Origin: Notolepis coatsorum
Lineage: Eukaryota; Chordata; Actinopteri; Aulopiformes; Paralepididae
Length of the DNA stretch: 64,000 nucleotides
Assembly (NCBI GenBank): GCA_963971535.1
Contig: OZ020586.1
Location: 78,596,412-78,660,411 of the forward strand
Direction of reading: 5' to 3'
Under the pieces are notes generated by a model, which was not told where the DNA came from, ran no database searches, and was given only the letters and a program-made list of their open reading frames with translations. Shown here one piece after another: positions 22,747 through 36,000 of the stretch (positions within the stretch are counted from its first letter, which is position 1; every line of letters starts with the position of its first letter). The position numbers were made by a program, and so were the translations under genes.

Positions 22747-24120
22747 ATTAAGCCCGACTCTGATACACCTCCCCCGTCACGAGACTCTGATGCTGGGCCA
22801 TTGTTTGGGCTGCCGCTACCTTCAAGTTAAGGTACCAGCCACTCCAGCCTCCACCGCTGTGGTTTTACTGTGTATCGTATGCATCTACCCTGAGGGCATC
22901 GTTCACATCTGGACACTGCGTTCCCTATGAGGGATTTCGTTCACATTGCTCCCAGTTAGTATGCTATTGCTAACAGTTTAGTGTGCTGTTATGAAAGCTT
23001 GTTATGCTAGAGTAGAACCAAACCATCAAGACTATTCATATTTCCATTGCCATTTATTCTGTATTATAACAAATGGGTAAACTAATAATGTGACTGATTC
23101 CTGACAGAACTATGAGACGGGCTTGCTGATATTCATACTGTAGCTGTAGGGCTGGGTGATATGGGCAAAATATGACCATATCAGTGAATCAAATTCTTTT
23201 TTTAAGTCTTTGCCGATATTTGGCGTTATTCTTTTTTTTCTCTTTTTACATTTCAAAATGTGATATTTTAATCACATTTCTGTCTTAAAATCTTTTACAA
23301 TACTGCTGCACGGAATTATTTTTTTAGAATAACTTAATAATAAAATAGATCTTTTACATTTTGCATAATTTAACGATTTCTATATATCATCGAGGACTGT
23401 ACTGTAAAAAAAAAAAACATACCTTTGCATGGATCCGTGACGGTAAAAGTTGATATTTAGTAGGCATTCCTCCCTACATAGCTGTACATTACATTCAGGC
23501 ACGTGAAGTGACAAGATGGAAGACGTTTTTCACTTCATGGGCACAAAAAATGGCCTGTAGGTTTGTTTCTGGTGGGTCCTCATATGACAGCAGTAGGCTA
23601 CTATACTATAGTGTTTAATGGACTGTAGGTTTGTTTCTGGTGGGTCCTCATACGACAACAGTAGTAGTGTTTAATGGACTGTGAACCTGCCCTTTGGTCA
23701 AATGTATATATGGACATGTGAGAAGATTAAATCCTCATTAAACAAACGAATTAAGTGCCTTTAAGAATACGAAGAGTACTTTTAGGAGAGGGGGTCATAT
23801 TGGGGTTTGAACCCCAGGATGGACCTACAGTACATCCTGAAGGAGCAAAACAGTGATTACATCTGAGCTTTGTAGCAGAACCGCTGGGCTTTGGCCTTTT
23901 AAAGTTAAATAAATCATTGAAACTGCAGTCGCAAACCATCTCTTTGTTTTAGCTCTTGGTCGACACAGCGATCCCAGGGGACGGGGGTCCTTCGTTAGAA
24001 ATGAACGGAAGGTGTGCGTCACAAAATAAATACATTTCAAAATGTTGTGTGGGAAAAGGGAAACACTTTGATGCTTAGATGTTTCTTAATCACATAAGCA
24101 GTAGTTAATTATGGGTTTGA
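22747..24120. other. Spacer with small repeat traces
   Basis: A truncated hAT-type end, 'tagggctgggtgatatgggc', lies near 23,147. Two ~75-bp direct repeats around 'ggtttgtttctggtgggtcc' are at 23,560-23,690. No exon was recognised. Confidence 0.4.
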
Positions 24121-24284
24121 GTCCTCGACCACATGTCCAATAGTAACTTCTTTGTGTGAACTATTCCATTAAGTGTCTTTGACCACATAGTTATCCAATA
24201 GTTATTTCTTTGCATGAACTATTCCTTTAAGTGTCCTTGATCACATATTAGGTTGTTAACTCTTTATCTGTCTAAAGTATTCCT

Positions 24285-24560
24285 CGACCACGTGTCCAAC
24301 ATGTGAAGTATTCCTTTAAGTGTCCTCGACCACGTGTCCAACACGTGAAGTATTCCTTTAAGTGTCCTTGGCCACGTGTCCAACACGTTAAATATTCCTT
24401 TAAGTGTCCTCAACCATGTGTCCAACATGTGAAGTATTCCTTTAAGTCTCCTCGACCCACGTGTCCAACACGTGAAGTATTCCTTTAAGTGTCCTCAACC
24501 CACGTGTCCAACACGTGAAGTATTCCTTTAAGTGTCCTCGACCACGTGTCCGTCAGCGAG
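24285..24560 (+). repeat. 42-bp minisatellite overlapping the crtc2 stop region
   Basis: Tandem units contain 'aagtattcctttaagtgtcc' then 'tcgaccacgtgtccaacacg' then 'tg'; diverged units extend left to about 24,120. The last unit is the end of the crtc2 reading frame: read on the minus strand, GTGGTCGAGGACACTTAA encodes VVEDT and the stop. Array and coding exon are therefore continuous. Confidence 0.9.
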
Positions 24561-24679
24561 CATGCTGAGCTCTTCCAGCCCCAGGGGGTCGATGTTGAGC
24601 GTCACGTCGTCCAGGGAGAACGGATCCGACTGGGACTGGAACCCATATAGGGACAGACAGCTGGACATGTCCTCGTAAC
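24528..24679 (-). CDS. crtc2: crtc2 terminal coding exon (activation-domain end)
   Basis: The acceptor is 'tttatacatttgacag'. The frame starts with two bases of a split codon, then encodes 49 residues, including [24 protein letters not shown] and the ending VVEDT. The hydrophobic-acidic pattern matches the CRTC C-terminal transactivation segment (EPLGLEGLNML in mammals). Family members normally continue FRxDRL after VEDT/VEES. Here TAA follows at once, inside the minisatellite unit. The phase requires a preceding exon ending in phase 1, while the exon at 36,811 ends in phase 0. Confidence 0.85.
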
Positions 24680-27600
24680 CTGTCAAATGTATAAACGACA
24701 GGAGAGAAAGTGAGGGAGTGGTACTGCCAAGAGTCAACCCCTTGATGGCCCCAGCCGTCTTAACCCTTTCACTACCACACTGCAGAAGGTTAAAAGGGTC
24801 ACAACAGGCGGTTAGGTGGTCGAGCGGAGATTGCGTTCGTCACCAGCCCCGGAGCTGTGAGCTTGGTTCGCCTGTTCGAATCCAGCTCACAGCTCCGGGG
24901 TTGTCACCAGCTTGGCTGGCCGTCTGCACTGATACAATTGGCTGTATCAGAGGGTGGGAGAAGCTGGCGGGGTGGGTCCGGGTCGTTGTAAACAGCGACT
25001 CCTACAGTTCGGTCGGGGCGCCTGCTAAGCGCGGATTGGACGTGAGGGGGATAGTGTGGTCCTCCCACACGCTACGCCCTCTCAATGAGAATCCGCGCTG
25101 CCAGGTGAAAAGAAGCGGTGATTGGCTGGACGTGTGTCGGAGGAAGCACGTGGTAGCCTCCACTCTCCCAAATGATTTGACTGTGGGGGGTAAAGCGCAG
25201 CGACCAGGAAGGGACTGGGAATTGGCATACGACTAACATTGGGATGGGAGAAAATCGGAAGAAAATGGAGGGGGAAAAAGACCAAAAAAAAAAAAAAAAA
25301 AGGGTCACAACAATGCAGATTTATTTTGCACATAATGAATGAATGAATTGCATTTATATAGCGCTTTTCTAGACACACTAAAAAAACGCTTTTTACAATG
25401 TAGGCCAGGGTGGACATGACTTCCTTCACCACCACTATGTAGCATCCAACCTTGGGCTATGCAGGCTCAATGGCTGCCATACACTGGCACCAGGCACACA
25501 TCACACTACACAATGGCTGAAAAGCTCAGGAGAAAGGGATTGATATCAGCCAATTAAGGGGGAGGGGGTGATTAGGTGGCCTTGATGTCAGAGACCTGAT
25601 TGGGAATTTGACCAGGAACATTGGGGAACCCCCTTGCCTACTCTTTGCGATGGGCACCCTGGGTTCTTTGATGACCGAATTCAGTCATAATAATCTCACA
25701 CACATCTAAAAACTCTAAAACAGTTTTGCACACATTCATTTAGTTTGACAGTTATTGAGAGTAAATGAGTTTGAATATGGCCACCAGTGATGTAATCAGG
25801 GATGTTGAATCCTTGTGTTACAGCACCATGAAATCATTGTAGATTGAAAAAAATAGCAATACCTTGTCTTATCTCTCATAAAAAATTATGTTTATTAACT
25901 TTTTTTTATTTACAGTCATGCCTCAACAAGGCATCTGATCCGAAAATAAATAAAATCACTACACCAACACTGCAAATGACAGTGAATGAATAAATAAATA
26001 AATATGAACTAAACCCAATCGCGCAGATATAGCTATAGTGGAATAGAATGGACCCATCTACATTCTGCTCTCAGCACACCCATTCCTTTCATAGGCTATA
26101 TATTTGCTACATGTTCTATGTTATTATTTATTGTTGGTTTTATTTGTATTGACATTGCTTATTGTATACATTTGAACACTTTCTATGCCACGAGGTGGCG
26201 CCAGAGTTAGCGCTTCAATGCCACCATCCACTTTAATGTTATCGTTAATATCGCCTAATCTATGTTTTAAATTATGGCTATCTGCCCGTCGCTTATCAAA
26301 GAATCCTTTTCCAGTCAGTGCTGTCAAGGCAGATTGGTTTTTTATCGCTTCATTTCCGTTTGAGAGCATTTTGAAAAGCACCCGTTTTGAGGTAAAAAAC
26401 AGTCCATTCTGGGGCATTCTATGATAATCGTCTTTTACTGGAATATTCCAGAACGTTGATATTTGTCGGCCTATTTATGAAGCGTTTTCAAATAAACGCT
26501 AGATGATCAATATTATACATACACGCACGCCCATTCGAGGCACGCGCTGATAATAGCCGTGTTCATTTCCTCATGGATTTTTTCAGTAAAACCGATAGAG
26601 CCCATTTCACAAAACAGCCTATATCTTCATCAAAATGAGTCTGATTATCCTAACACTGATAACATAGATTCCTTACCTGACATCAGATGGTATCCAACTG
26701 GTATATTCCAATTCCTGATCACCATTTGAAAAAATCGATAAGTGTATAGATCCAATGTGTGTACAGTGTAACACATGATTCCGCGGGGCTGAGAGCCCCC
26801 TGAATGAACCCTGGTACTCCGGCTGCATGGGTGGACTGGAAAATGTGGAGTACAGGATTTTTTCCCCCATCCATTTTCATTGAGTCCATTCCAAAATCCC
26901 TTATGTCATCTGGGAGACGATAGGGGGCGCTTTTTTCCACATCTGATCGCTGGCGGCACTCGGGTATACTAGGGTAGGCTCGCGTGATGCAATAATATTT
27001 CCGATCGCAAAAAAAGGAAAAAAAAATCAGAGAAATCTCGTGAGTGGCTTTCAACGAGATATTAATAATTCCGAGAATACTCGTGAGTGGCAGTGAAAGT
27101 GTTAAGAGCCACTGAAGAAATATTCCACTGCTCATCTTGCCCGGACAACAGACAGTCCAACAGCGATTAATTGCATGGATGTAGGATGAATAAAGCCTTT
27201 AACTCATTCAGCGCCGCCAACCACGTAATAATACGTGTTTGCTCGCCAGCGGTTGAGCGCCAATCACGTACGTATATTATGTTTTTAAATCGTTTTTTCG
27301 ATTTTAATATTCTATACACTTTCACGGACCTCTGTGTTATCATTGAAACTCATTCTGAGACCTCGAGAGTGCAATGCCGGCCAAATCCTGCTAGGTGGCA
27401 GTATCGCCTACCCTTTGAAACCATATTACACACTGTGTGTTACGTTTTATATGGTCCGGGTGGAGAATTTGGACCCGGGCAAGTGAAACGCTTCATTCGA
27501 GCAACTTGGAACGCGTCCAGCACACTTTGGGGACCCGATGGACATCAATACTGGAAATCGCGATCAGACAATTGGAATATTCATTTTGGAATAACTCCTA

Positions 27601-28335
27601 GCAAAGGTAAGGACTATATGACGTCAATCCTACTTTGATCCTACGATGATTTCACATCGATCGCAATGATCAACGTATGTAGTATTCAAAACGTATGCCG
27701 TTGCTGACGATCAGAGCATCACAAAACGACCCCCCCCTCTGATGCCTTCATGATGAAACATAATACCTATATACCTATACCTTACTTACGACTTTCGCAA
27801 AATGCACATAGCGCTCCATAACTCAGCTTCCAGGAATTAGCCCGGATCATTCTGAAACTATACAATATTCCCCACAGGATAACACGCGAACGTATAATGA
27901 AATAATTAGGGGTGGGACAATACATCGATCCAGATCGATATATCGATCTATTATCAATAATCAAATAGGATCGACGCAACGTAAAAAGATCGATTCATAT
28001 TGCGATACTCTTATTTTGAAAATCCCCGCGAGTCATATCCGCCGGCGCCCAGTATTGTGAAACTCCGTGTAGACATTACAGCAGTGTTTGCGTCTGCTGT
28101 AAAGCACTCAGAGCGTCTATTTTGCGAGCCGATATAAGTCTGTGCAGTTTTTTCCCCGCAATGGGTCAAATGCATATAACAGGCGTTGCATCGTCGCCAT
28201 TCCTTTATGCCAACGTCGCGTTAAATATCTAAATGAACGTCGCGTTGGCTGCTTAAAAGCTAAGCAGCTAACCGTGAGAGAGAACAGGAGAGGAGAGAGG
28301 GGACTTGGAAGGAGGAGGGGTGGGGGCTGTGGGGG

Positions 28336-28387
<52 letters not shown>

Positions 28388-31300
28388 TGTGTGTGTGTTA
28401 AAGCTCAATATATAAAAACAAAAGTGAACAGGAGGTCTATTTGTATTAAAAACAATAGATTGTTTTTCATTTAAATGTCTGGAAGAGCTCAAAAATAAAT
28501 ACATCAATTGATATTTCCGTAGCCTTTTTTTAGTTGATCTAAATGTGACTGATTGTGTTAAATGGGCACATAATATCGCCTCATATCGATCGCAGGGACC
28601 TGAATTGAATCGTATCGTATCGTGGCAGACTTTGTGATATCGGCAAATATCGTATCGTTGTCCAAAGAATCGATATCGTATCGTATCGTGATGAAACTGG
28701 TGATTCCCACCCCTAGAAATAATTAACAATTTTTTACATATTGGACTACAAACAGTGTCTGTCAAATGAGCCGGACTATTTTCTCCATAGCTATAATATA
28801 GAATATACAATAGATCCGCAAAGATTGTGAAATGTCGTGAAAATAGGCAATGGAAAGCTGGCGCTAGAGAGCAGAGATGGGTGCTGGGTATGGCGTTGAA
28901 TGAGTTAATGGTCGGGCTGAGGGGGCAGTGCTGGTGGACGGTCGGGCTGAGATGTCATGTTCTACAGTATGCCTTACTACTATAGCGTCTTTATACCTGT
29001 ATCCAGGGCACGAAATTTACTTTTTGACTCACCGGCCAGTGGCGGGTAGATGGGAAAATTCTACCCGCCAAGCATATTTCTTAACATTTTTGTGTCACAT
29101 GTATACATTTTTTTCAGTACATTTCAAGTAGATAAGCTATTACATTGAAGAATAGACACTTAAAGAGGCCAGAGTTAAATTTGTACCCTCTCTCTCTCTC
29201 TCTCTGAAGTGACTTCTCGCTCTCTGCAAACAGCTCCACTGTCTGTGTGTATACTTAGTAGCCTCCAGATGCAGCCAGGATTCTCCGGCACTGCAGCTGG
29301 ACCCTATTGGTATACTGTGCTTTGGTCAAATCACATTCAGCATGCCCTCAGCTCAAATATGCATCGAATCAATGTTATAAGACATTGATATCAGGAGCTA
29401 TCTGTAGCTACTGCTAGCCGGCTAGATAACGTTAAGACAACGCCTCAGTGAACTATTTAGTTTACTGGGACATATAGAGCTAACGTGAGCTAACGTTGCC
29501 TACCGAGCGAATGGAGGTATTATGCACTCGAGTCGACTATTGCTGGAGCATTTGTTGATATCAGCAGCTATCAGTAGCTAGCCAGCTAGATACCGTTAGA
29601 CAATGCCTCATGTATTAAACTAAAAGTGAATAGTTGACTGGGTCATTGTTTAAACAGTAACGTTAGCTCACGGAGGTCCGTAATAGACTAGAGCAGACTG
29701 CCTCTGTGTTGATACGAGCAGAAGCGAGCAGAGCAGAAACGAGTCATATCCGCCACAGGTTTTTTTTCAAAATAAGAGTATCATATGAACCGAACGTTGC
29801 TAACTGCCGGAGCCATCGATATTATGACTGAAGCTGCGCTTGGGGCGGAAATGAGACCCGCACAGAATTTTCAAAATAAGAGTATCGATATGAACTACAC
29901 GCCAGGTGGCGGGCAGACCTCTCATTGTTAGTCGCCAAACCTAAAATATGCCCGCCATTGGCGGGTGGCGGGCTCTAATTTCGTGCCCTGCCTGTATCAC
30001 TGTACATATTAATACTACTACTCTGTACATGCATCTGATGGGCACTATTACTTACTGTAGTAGTATTTATATATTTTATACCCAGTTTAATCACCTGTGC
30101 ACTTTACTGTTACATTTGTACTCTGGTTAGATGCCAAACCAATTTTCATTGTATTGTGCTGTATCATGATGACAATACATTTTAATCTAATACAATTTTA
30201 AAAAATCGCTTCCATGCTACCTGTTGAATACGGGGGTCACTTCCACTTCCGTTTTGCACACAGTCCTTCGCCCTCACCCATTTTAAGAATTCACACCCAT
30301 GTGAACCATCCAATCGGTGATGTCACTGGGATGTAAAATCTGGAGCTGCTCCATAGTCATGACATGTTTGTGAGCTCTTTGAAAAAACACATGTGAATTC
30401 TTAACTCAATCTGCGCCAACCACGTATATATGTTTGCCCGCCATGCGTTGAACGCCAATCACGTATATATACGTTATTAGATCGTTTGATATTTTTCCTT
30501 TGATCCCCATGCTACAGACTGGCCCGAAGCGATCTGAATCACTTTGGCACAGCCACATACGCTTGAACTGCAATGCCGATCGAATATCACCAGATGGCAG
30601 TATCGTCTACCATTTTAACTCGGATAGGAAGGCAGCATTATTGTCATTGAATGCATCGAGACTGGCTCTGTGGGGGAGGAGCTCTTCCAAAGCAATCGCA
30701 AGCAGATCCACTCGCCTCAAAACCTAGTGTCCAGTAAACACGTGTAATTACATATAAACTTGTAATCGCGATCGCCGATGGGATCATTGGAATTATTCTT
30801 TTTGGATTACCTTCTGGCTATTTTACCAAACGTGGAACATGTTTATGTAACTATCACAGTGGCTTACTGTACCGGTCATAAACGAGGCTTTTTCTAACGA
30901 TCGGATTTTTGGGATAAGACAGCCTGCGCCCCCCCCCCCCCCCCTTGATGATTTTGTGAAGGTACATTGTTATATACCTTTGATTTGAGAGTATTTGGGG
31001 GTTCAGGGAATCAACCAGAACGATTCGGGCTTATTGCACATAAAGCATCCTATCTCGCGATCTATGGAAAAAGACTGGATTATTTCAGAAATGGGCGATG
31101 TTCAGCTGTAATAAACTACAAACTACAGTGTGTAGAAACTAACGCCTTTTTGCATGCTGTACTGCAAATAGTGTCTGTCAAATTAGCCATACCATTTTCC
31201 CCATAGCTATAATATAGAATATACAAATATCTCCGCAAATATCATGAATTATCGCGAAAAAAGTCACGAAAAGCTGGCCTACTGACTGCAGGATGCGCGG

Positions 31301-33041
31301 CCAGCATGGCAGAGAAAGAGTGGGTGACATTTCCCTTTAACCCTTTCTGCGCCAAACCCAAGATTTCTCGGGTTTTGAATCCAACGGTTGAACGTCAAAC
31401 CCGAGATTTCTCGATATTCCCATTATTATTTTTCTTTTATTGATCTTTTTCCCCCTCCTTTTTCCTCCGATTTTCTCCCATCCCAATGTTAGTCGTTATG
31501 CCAATTCCCAATCCCCTTCCTGGTCGCTGCGCACTTACCCCCCACAGTCGGTCTGGGAGAGTGGAGGCTACCACGTGCTTCCTCCGACACACGTCCAGCC
31601 AATCAACCGCTTCTTTTCACCTGGCAGCGCGGATTCTCACTGAGAGGGCGTAGCGTGTGGAAGGATCACACTATCCCACTTAGATCCTATCCACGCTTAG
31701 CAGGCGCCCCGACCGAACTGTAGGAGTCGCTGTTTACAACGACCCGGACCCACCCCGCCAGCTTCTCCCACCCTCTAATACTGCCAATTGTATTAGTGTG
31801 AACGGCCAGCCAAGCTGGTGACAACCCCGGAGCTGTGAGCTGGACTCGAACAGGCGAATCCAGCCGCTCCGGGGTTGGTGACGAACGCAATCTCCGTTAC
31901 GCCACCTGACCGCTCACGATATTCCCATTCTAAACACTCGTGCAGACCTGCCTGTGTCTCCCTGGCACTGCTGCCTACGTTATAATTGCAATGACGATCG
32001 AATCTCGGCAGGTGGCAGTATCGCCTACCTTTTGAGCTGGGTCTCTCAGTTGTCTTTCAGTACTGAGGTACCTCCGGCTGCAGGAATCCCATCCCCCTCA
32101 AAGTGAATCAGCACACAGCTATCTGTCGCCGATCTGCTCGCCTGAAACCTATTGTTTCCCGTATTATAGCCATGCCCAATGCACACGACTAATGGCGATC
32201 GCGATGGAACTACTGTGATTATTCATTTTGGAGTACCTACTGACTAAGGTAAGGTCTATTTTACCGAACCTAAAACATGCTTTTGTATTGATCACAGCGT
32301 CGTATTTTACCGAACATAAAACATGCTTTTGGTAACGATTGCAGCTTCATAAAACCACCCATGGTATGGCTGTAATATTATGGTATGGCCGTAGTATATG
32401 GTATGGCTGTATTATTATGATATGGCTGTAGTATTATGGTATGGCTGTAGTATTATGGTATGACTGTAGTATAGGGTATGGCCGTAGTATATGGTATGGC
32501 TGAATTATTATGATATGGCTGTAGTATTATGGTATGGTTGTAGTATAGGGTATGGTTGTAGTATTATGGTATGACTGTAGTATTATAGTATGGTTGTAGT
32601 ATTATGATATAACTGTAGTATAGGGTATGGTGTTTCCCCTACCATTGCCCGCCCCCGCCCCTCCAGAAAAAGTTATAATAAAATAATGTTTAAATCTTTT
32701 TATTAAATCTTTTTAATTTATTAAAGTTTGCTTTAATCACAGTAACGTTGTCAAGCTAGCTAAATTATACATAAATCGGTTTTCATATAAATCAATCTTC
32801 ACTAAGACTTTAAAACGGTGGCGCGGCACAGTCTACGGAGACGCAGAAAAAAGCTACCAAATCCATTCCGAGACAACTCCGAGACTGACTAGCGTCGCAC
32901 GTAACAAGTCTCAGTCTCTCTCTCTCTCTTTCTCTCTCTCTCTCCTTCAAGTAGACAAACGTTACACTATAAAAACTAACTGGATAGTTGATATAAGTTG
33001 ATATATGAACTGGATAGTTCGTATAAGCCATTCTCCCTTTC

Positions 33042-33072
<31 letters not shown>

Positions 33073-36000
33073 CCGTCCCAACTCTGGTCTTTGGAAAGTT
33101 TGATAGTATTTACTATTTACTGAGGATGGCCAGATAATGTTGATATTTAAACTTAAAAAATAATTATACAGAGAGAAGCTTCAGTACAAAACGCTGCTGA
33201 CCGACAAAAGAGAATCCCTCACTGAGGAAAACACAAAGGCCTAACGATCATGCTGTCAGCCAGAGATGGGGAGAAGCATGCACCTTTAAAGGACATCTCT
33301 TTGAAATAAATTACATTTTACAGTTTTTTTCTGATTTCTTTTAAACAAATTATTATTTTGTATTATTTAACTATTTAATTATTATTTAGTTATTGCACTG
33401 CACTGGCAGTTGAACTGCATTGAACTGAACTGAATTGGAAAAAAGAAACCTCATAACCTAACTGGCACTGAACATTGAACTACACTGGCACTGTTTGCAG
33501 ATGTACTGTTATTAAATTTAGTTAAACATAATTTTGTATCATTTTTTTTGTTAAATCCAAAGGAAAAAATATAAAATCAGAGAAATTCGAAAACGGGAAA
33601 ATTAAAAACCGAGAAATCCGAAAACAGGAAAATTCAAAACCGAAAACAGGAAAAGATAAAAATGGATTTCATAGGGCCCTAGTTAAGGTGAGTTAATAAA
33701 TTCACTCTGAAAATCTGCTCCGCTCTAATAAACTGACTCTTTGGTCAGAGTGTCCAGTGTGCACTCTGAGCCCTCAGAATTTCCAAACAATAGGGCGGCT
33801 ACGTGGCGTAGTGGGCAAGGCGCTCGCAACGAATGCGGAGACGCTGGGCTCGCCTGTTCGAGCCCAGCGCTCCACATTGCTTTCAGTTTAGCTGGTCGTT
33901 CATACTAATACACATTGGCCGTATTAGGGGGTGGGAAACTGATGGGTGGGGATCGGGCGTTGTGGACAGCGACTCCTACAGGTCGGTTGGTGCGCCTGCG
34001 CAGTAGAATCAGGAAGTGTCGGGGGCAGCGTGAGCCTCCCACGCGTTACTCCTCGCCACTGAGAGATCGAGCTGCGCAGGTGAAAAGATGCGACTGCTGT
34101 TACCTCAAGTACCGGAGGGGACTTGTGCTATGTATGACTTAGTCCACATTGCAGCCGGCTTGTGGGAGGCAAGAAACAGCGTTTGTGACAGGGGAGGGTT
34201 GAATTGGATGATACGAAATTGGGATGGGAGAAAAATATAGAAAATGGGAGAAAAAGTGGATAAAAAAAATAAATAATTCCAAACAACTTGAGTGCGCTCG
34301 CTCTGACACTGGTTGTAAATAGTTGTGAGTGTTGTATGTGCCTCCCTGTATTGTAAATAGTTCATTATGTGTGTTGTCACTACTGTATGTATAATTGTAA
34401 ATAAGTAAATTTATGTGTTGTAAATAAATATTGTTAATATTTATTTACCTAATTTATGTGCAATAGTTTCATTTCAGCTCAGTGTAGAGAAATGCACCGA
34501 TACTAACAACCGCCTTACTGCGAGCGCCTATGATGACACTGTTGACAGTACACCACGTATCCGTGACACGGCGCCACGCGAAAACACTAGTAGTTTTGGG
34601 GGCCTACCACCCCCCCTGAAAAATATCCTAGGGGAAACACTGGCTGTAGTATTATAGTATGGTTGTAGTATTACGGTATGGCTGTAGTATTATGGTATGG
34701 CTATATGGTATGGCTGTATTATTATGATATGGCTGTAGTATTATGGTATGGCTGTAGTATTATGGTATGACTGTAGTATAGGGTATGGCTGCAGCTAGGC
34801 TGCAGCAAAAAACTAAAAACCAGATTTACAAACATAAACATAAAGACAGAAAACACTCTCATCACAGACAAGCTGGATGTGGCCAAATACTTAAACATTT
34901 TCTTTACAAACATAGCCACAACACTGGTTAATAAACTACCTTCCCACTCAGGGCATTTTGGGGTAGAACACATAGCCTACTACAAAAACCTAGGGGTCCG
35001 CAAAGACGACTTCAAACTTGAAATGGTAACAACAGTTGAGGTACTAAAAAAACTGAGCACCCTCCAACCTAACAAGGCCACTGGCCATGACAATATCCCC
35101 TCCAAATTCCTCAGAGACTCAGCAGCCGCCATCACCCCAGTCATCACACACATAATAAACCTCTCCATAAAACAGGGACATGGTATGGTTCTTACCCATG
35201 GGGAGGTTAGTCTGCAGGGAGCACTGGTAGTCTTGGTCCCTCTCAGAGGAGATGAGGGGGACAGGGGACAGAGAGTCTCCCCAGACTGGCAGCTTGCTGA
35301 GTGGACCCAGCTGGACAAGAAGGGGAGGAAGAGGAGAAGAGAGGAGTGAGTGAGTGAGTGAGTGAGTGAGTGAGTGAGTGAGTGAGTGAGTGAGTGAGTG
35401 AGTGAGTGAGTGAGTGAGTGAGTGAGTGAGTGAGTGAGTGAGTGAGTGATGGAAGAAAAACATGCAGTTTGGGGAGAAACATATTTTAACATGTTGGTTA
35501 ACAAAACATAGGTCATTTTCTACATTACTACTTGATTCAACGTGGTGGTGTCATAGGTTAAGTGTGAGGTTGTCATGAAAGGCGTTGTGCTTTTTGTTGA
35601 TCAGCAACAGCATCATAGAGAATTCCAAACTTGGGCCTGACAGAGATATATCGGTCAGGTCATATTATCAGACGATTTCAGGCTTGATGAACTGATTTAT
35701 TAGGGGATAAAAAGCCTCAATAGAGAAAGTCAGGTAGCTCAGATGGCAAAATTCAAGTCTTTAAAGGTGCTGTATAGATAATATTCAGCTACTAGATGTC
35801 GCCCTAGAGCTCCAACATGTCATTTATCCAATCAGGTGCCTTCCACGTGGGGAAATGGGAAGTAGGGAGCGGATACATGCACTCAACATGTAAACAACAA
35901 CATTCATTTTGGACCCGCAAACATTTTTCAATAATCTTTTGGTAGGAAAAGCAATGCTTTTATTCTGCACCTTTCTAAAAGCTCTGTGGATGTATTATAA

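Larger units (their letters stand above)
27199..28908 (+). mobile_element. piggyBac-like element 2 hosting a hAT MITE
   Basis: TTAA is present at both ends. The left end is 'ttaactcattcagcgccgcc' and the inverted right end is 'ttaactcattcaacgccata'. Subterminal palindromic blocks around 'ccacgtaataatacgtgttt' follow. At 27,600-27,614 'gcaaaggtaagga' keeps the donor-like site seen in sister copies. A hAT MITE sits at 27,907-28,715; without it the element is ~0.9 kb, like its relatives. Confidence 0.75.

Noticed and set aside
24718-25236. 172-codon plus-strand ORF
   Set aside because: It falls almost wholly within SINE A copy 1, and similar frames appear in other copies by descent.
33915-34142. 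Open frame shared with 57,902-58,261
   Set aside because: It lies within two near-identical SINE copies. SINEs do not code protein, and the match reflects recent retroposition.
34980-35516. HSLT-repeat ORFs on the minus strand
   Set aside because: Translation of the (GAGT)n microsatellite.
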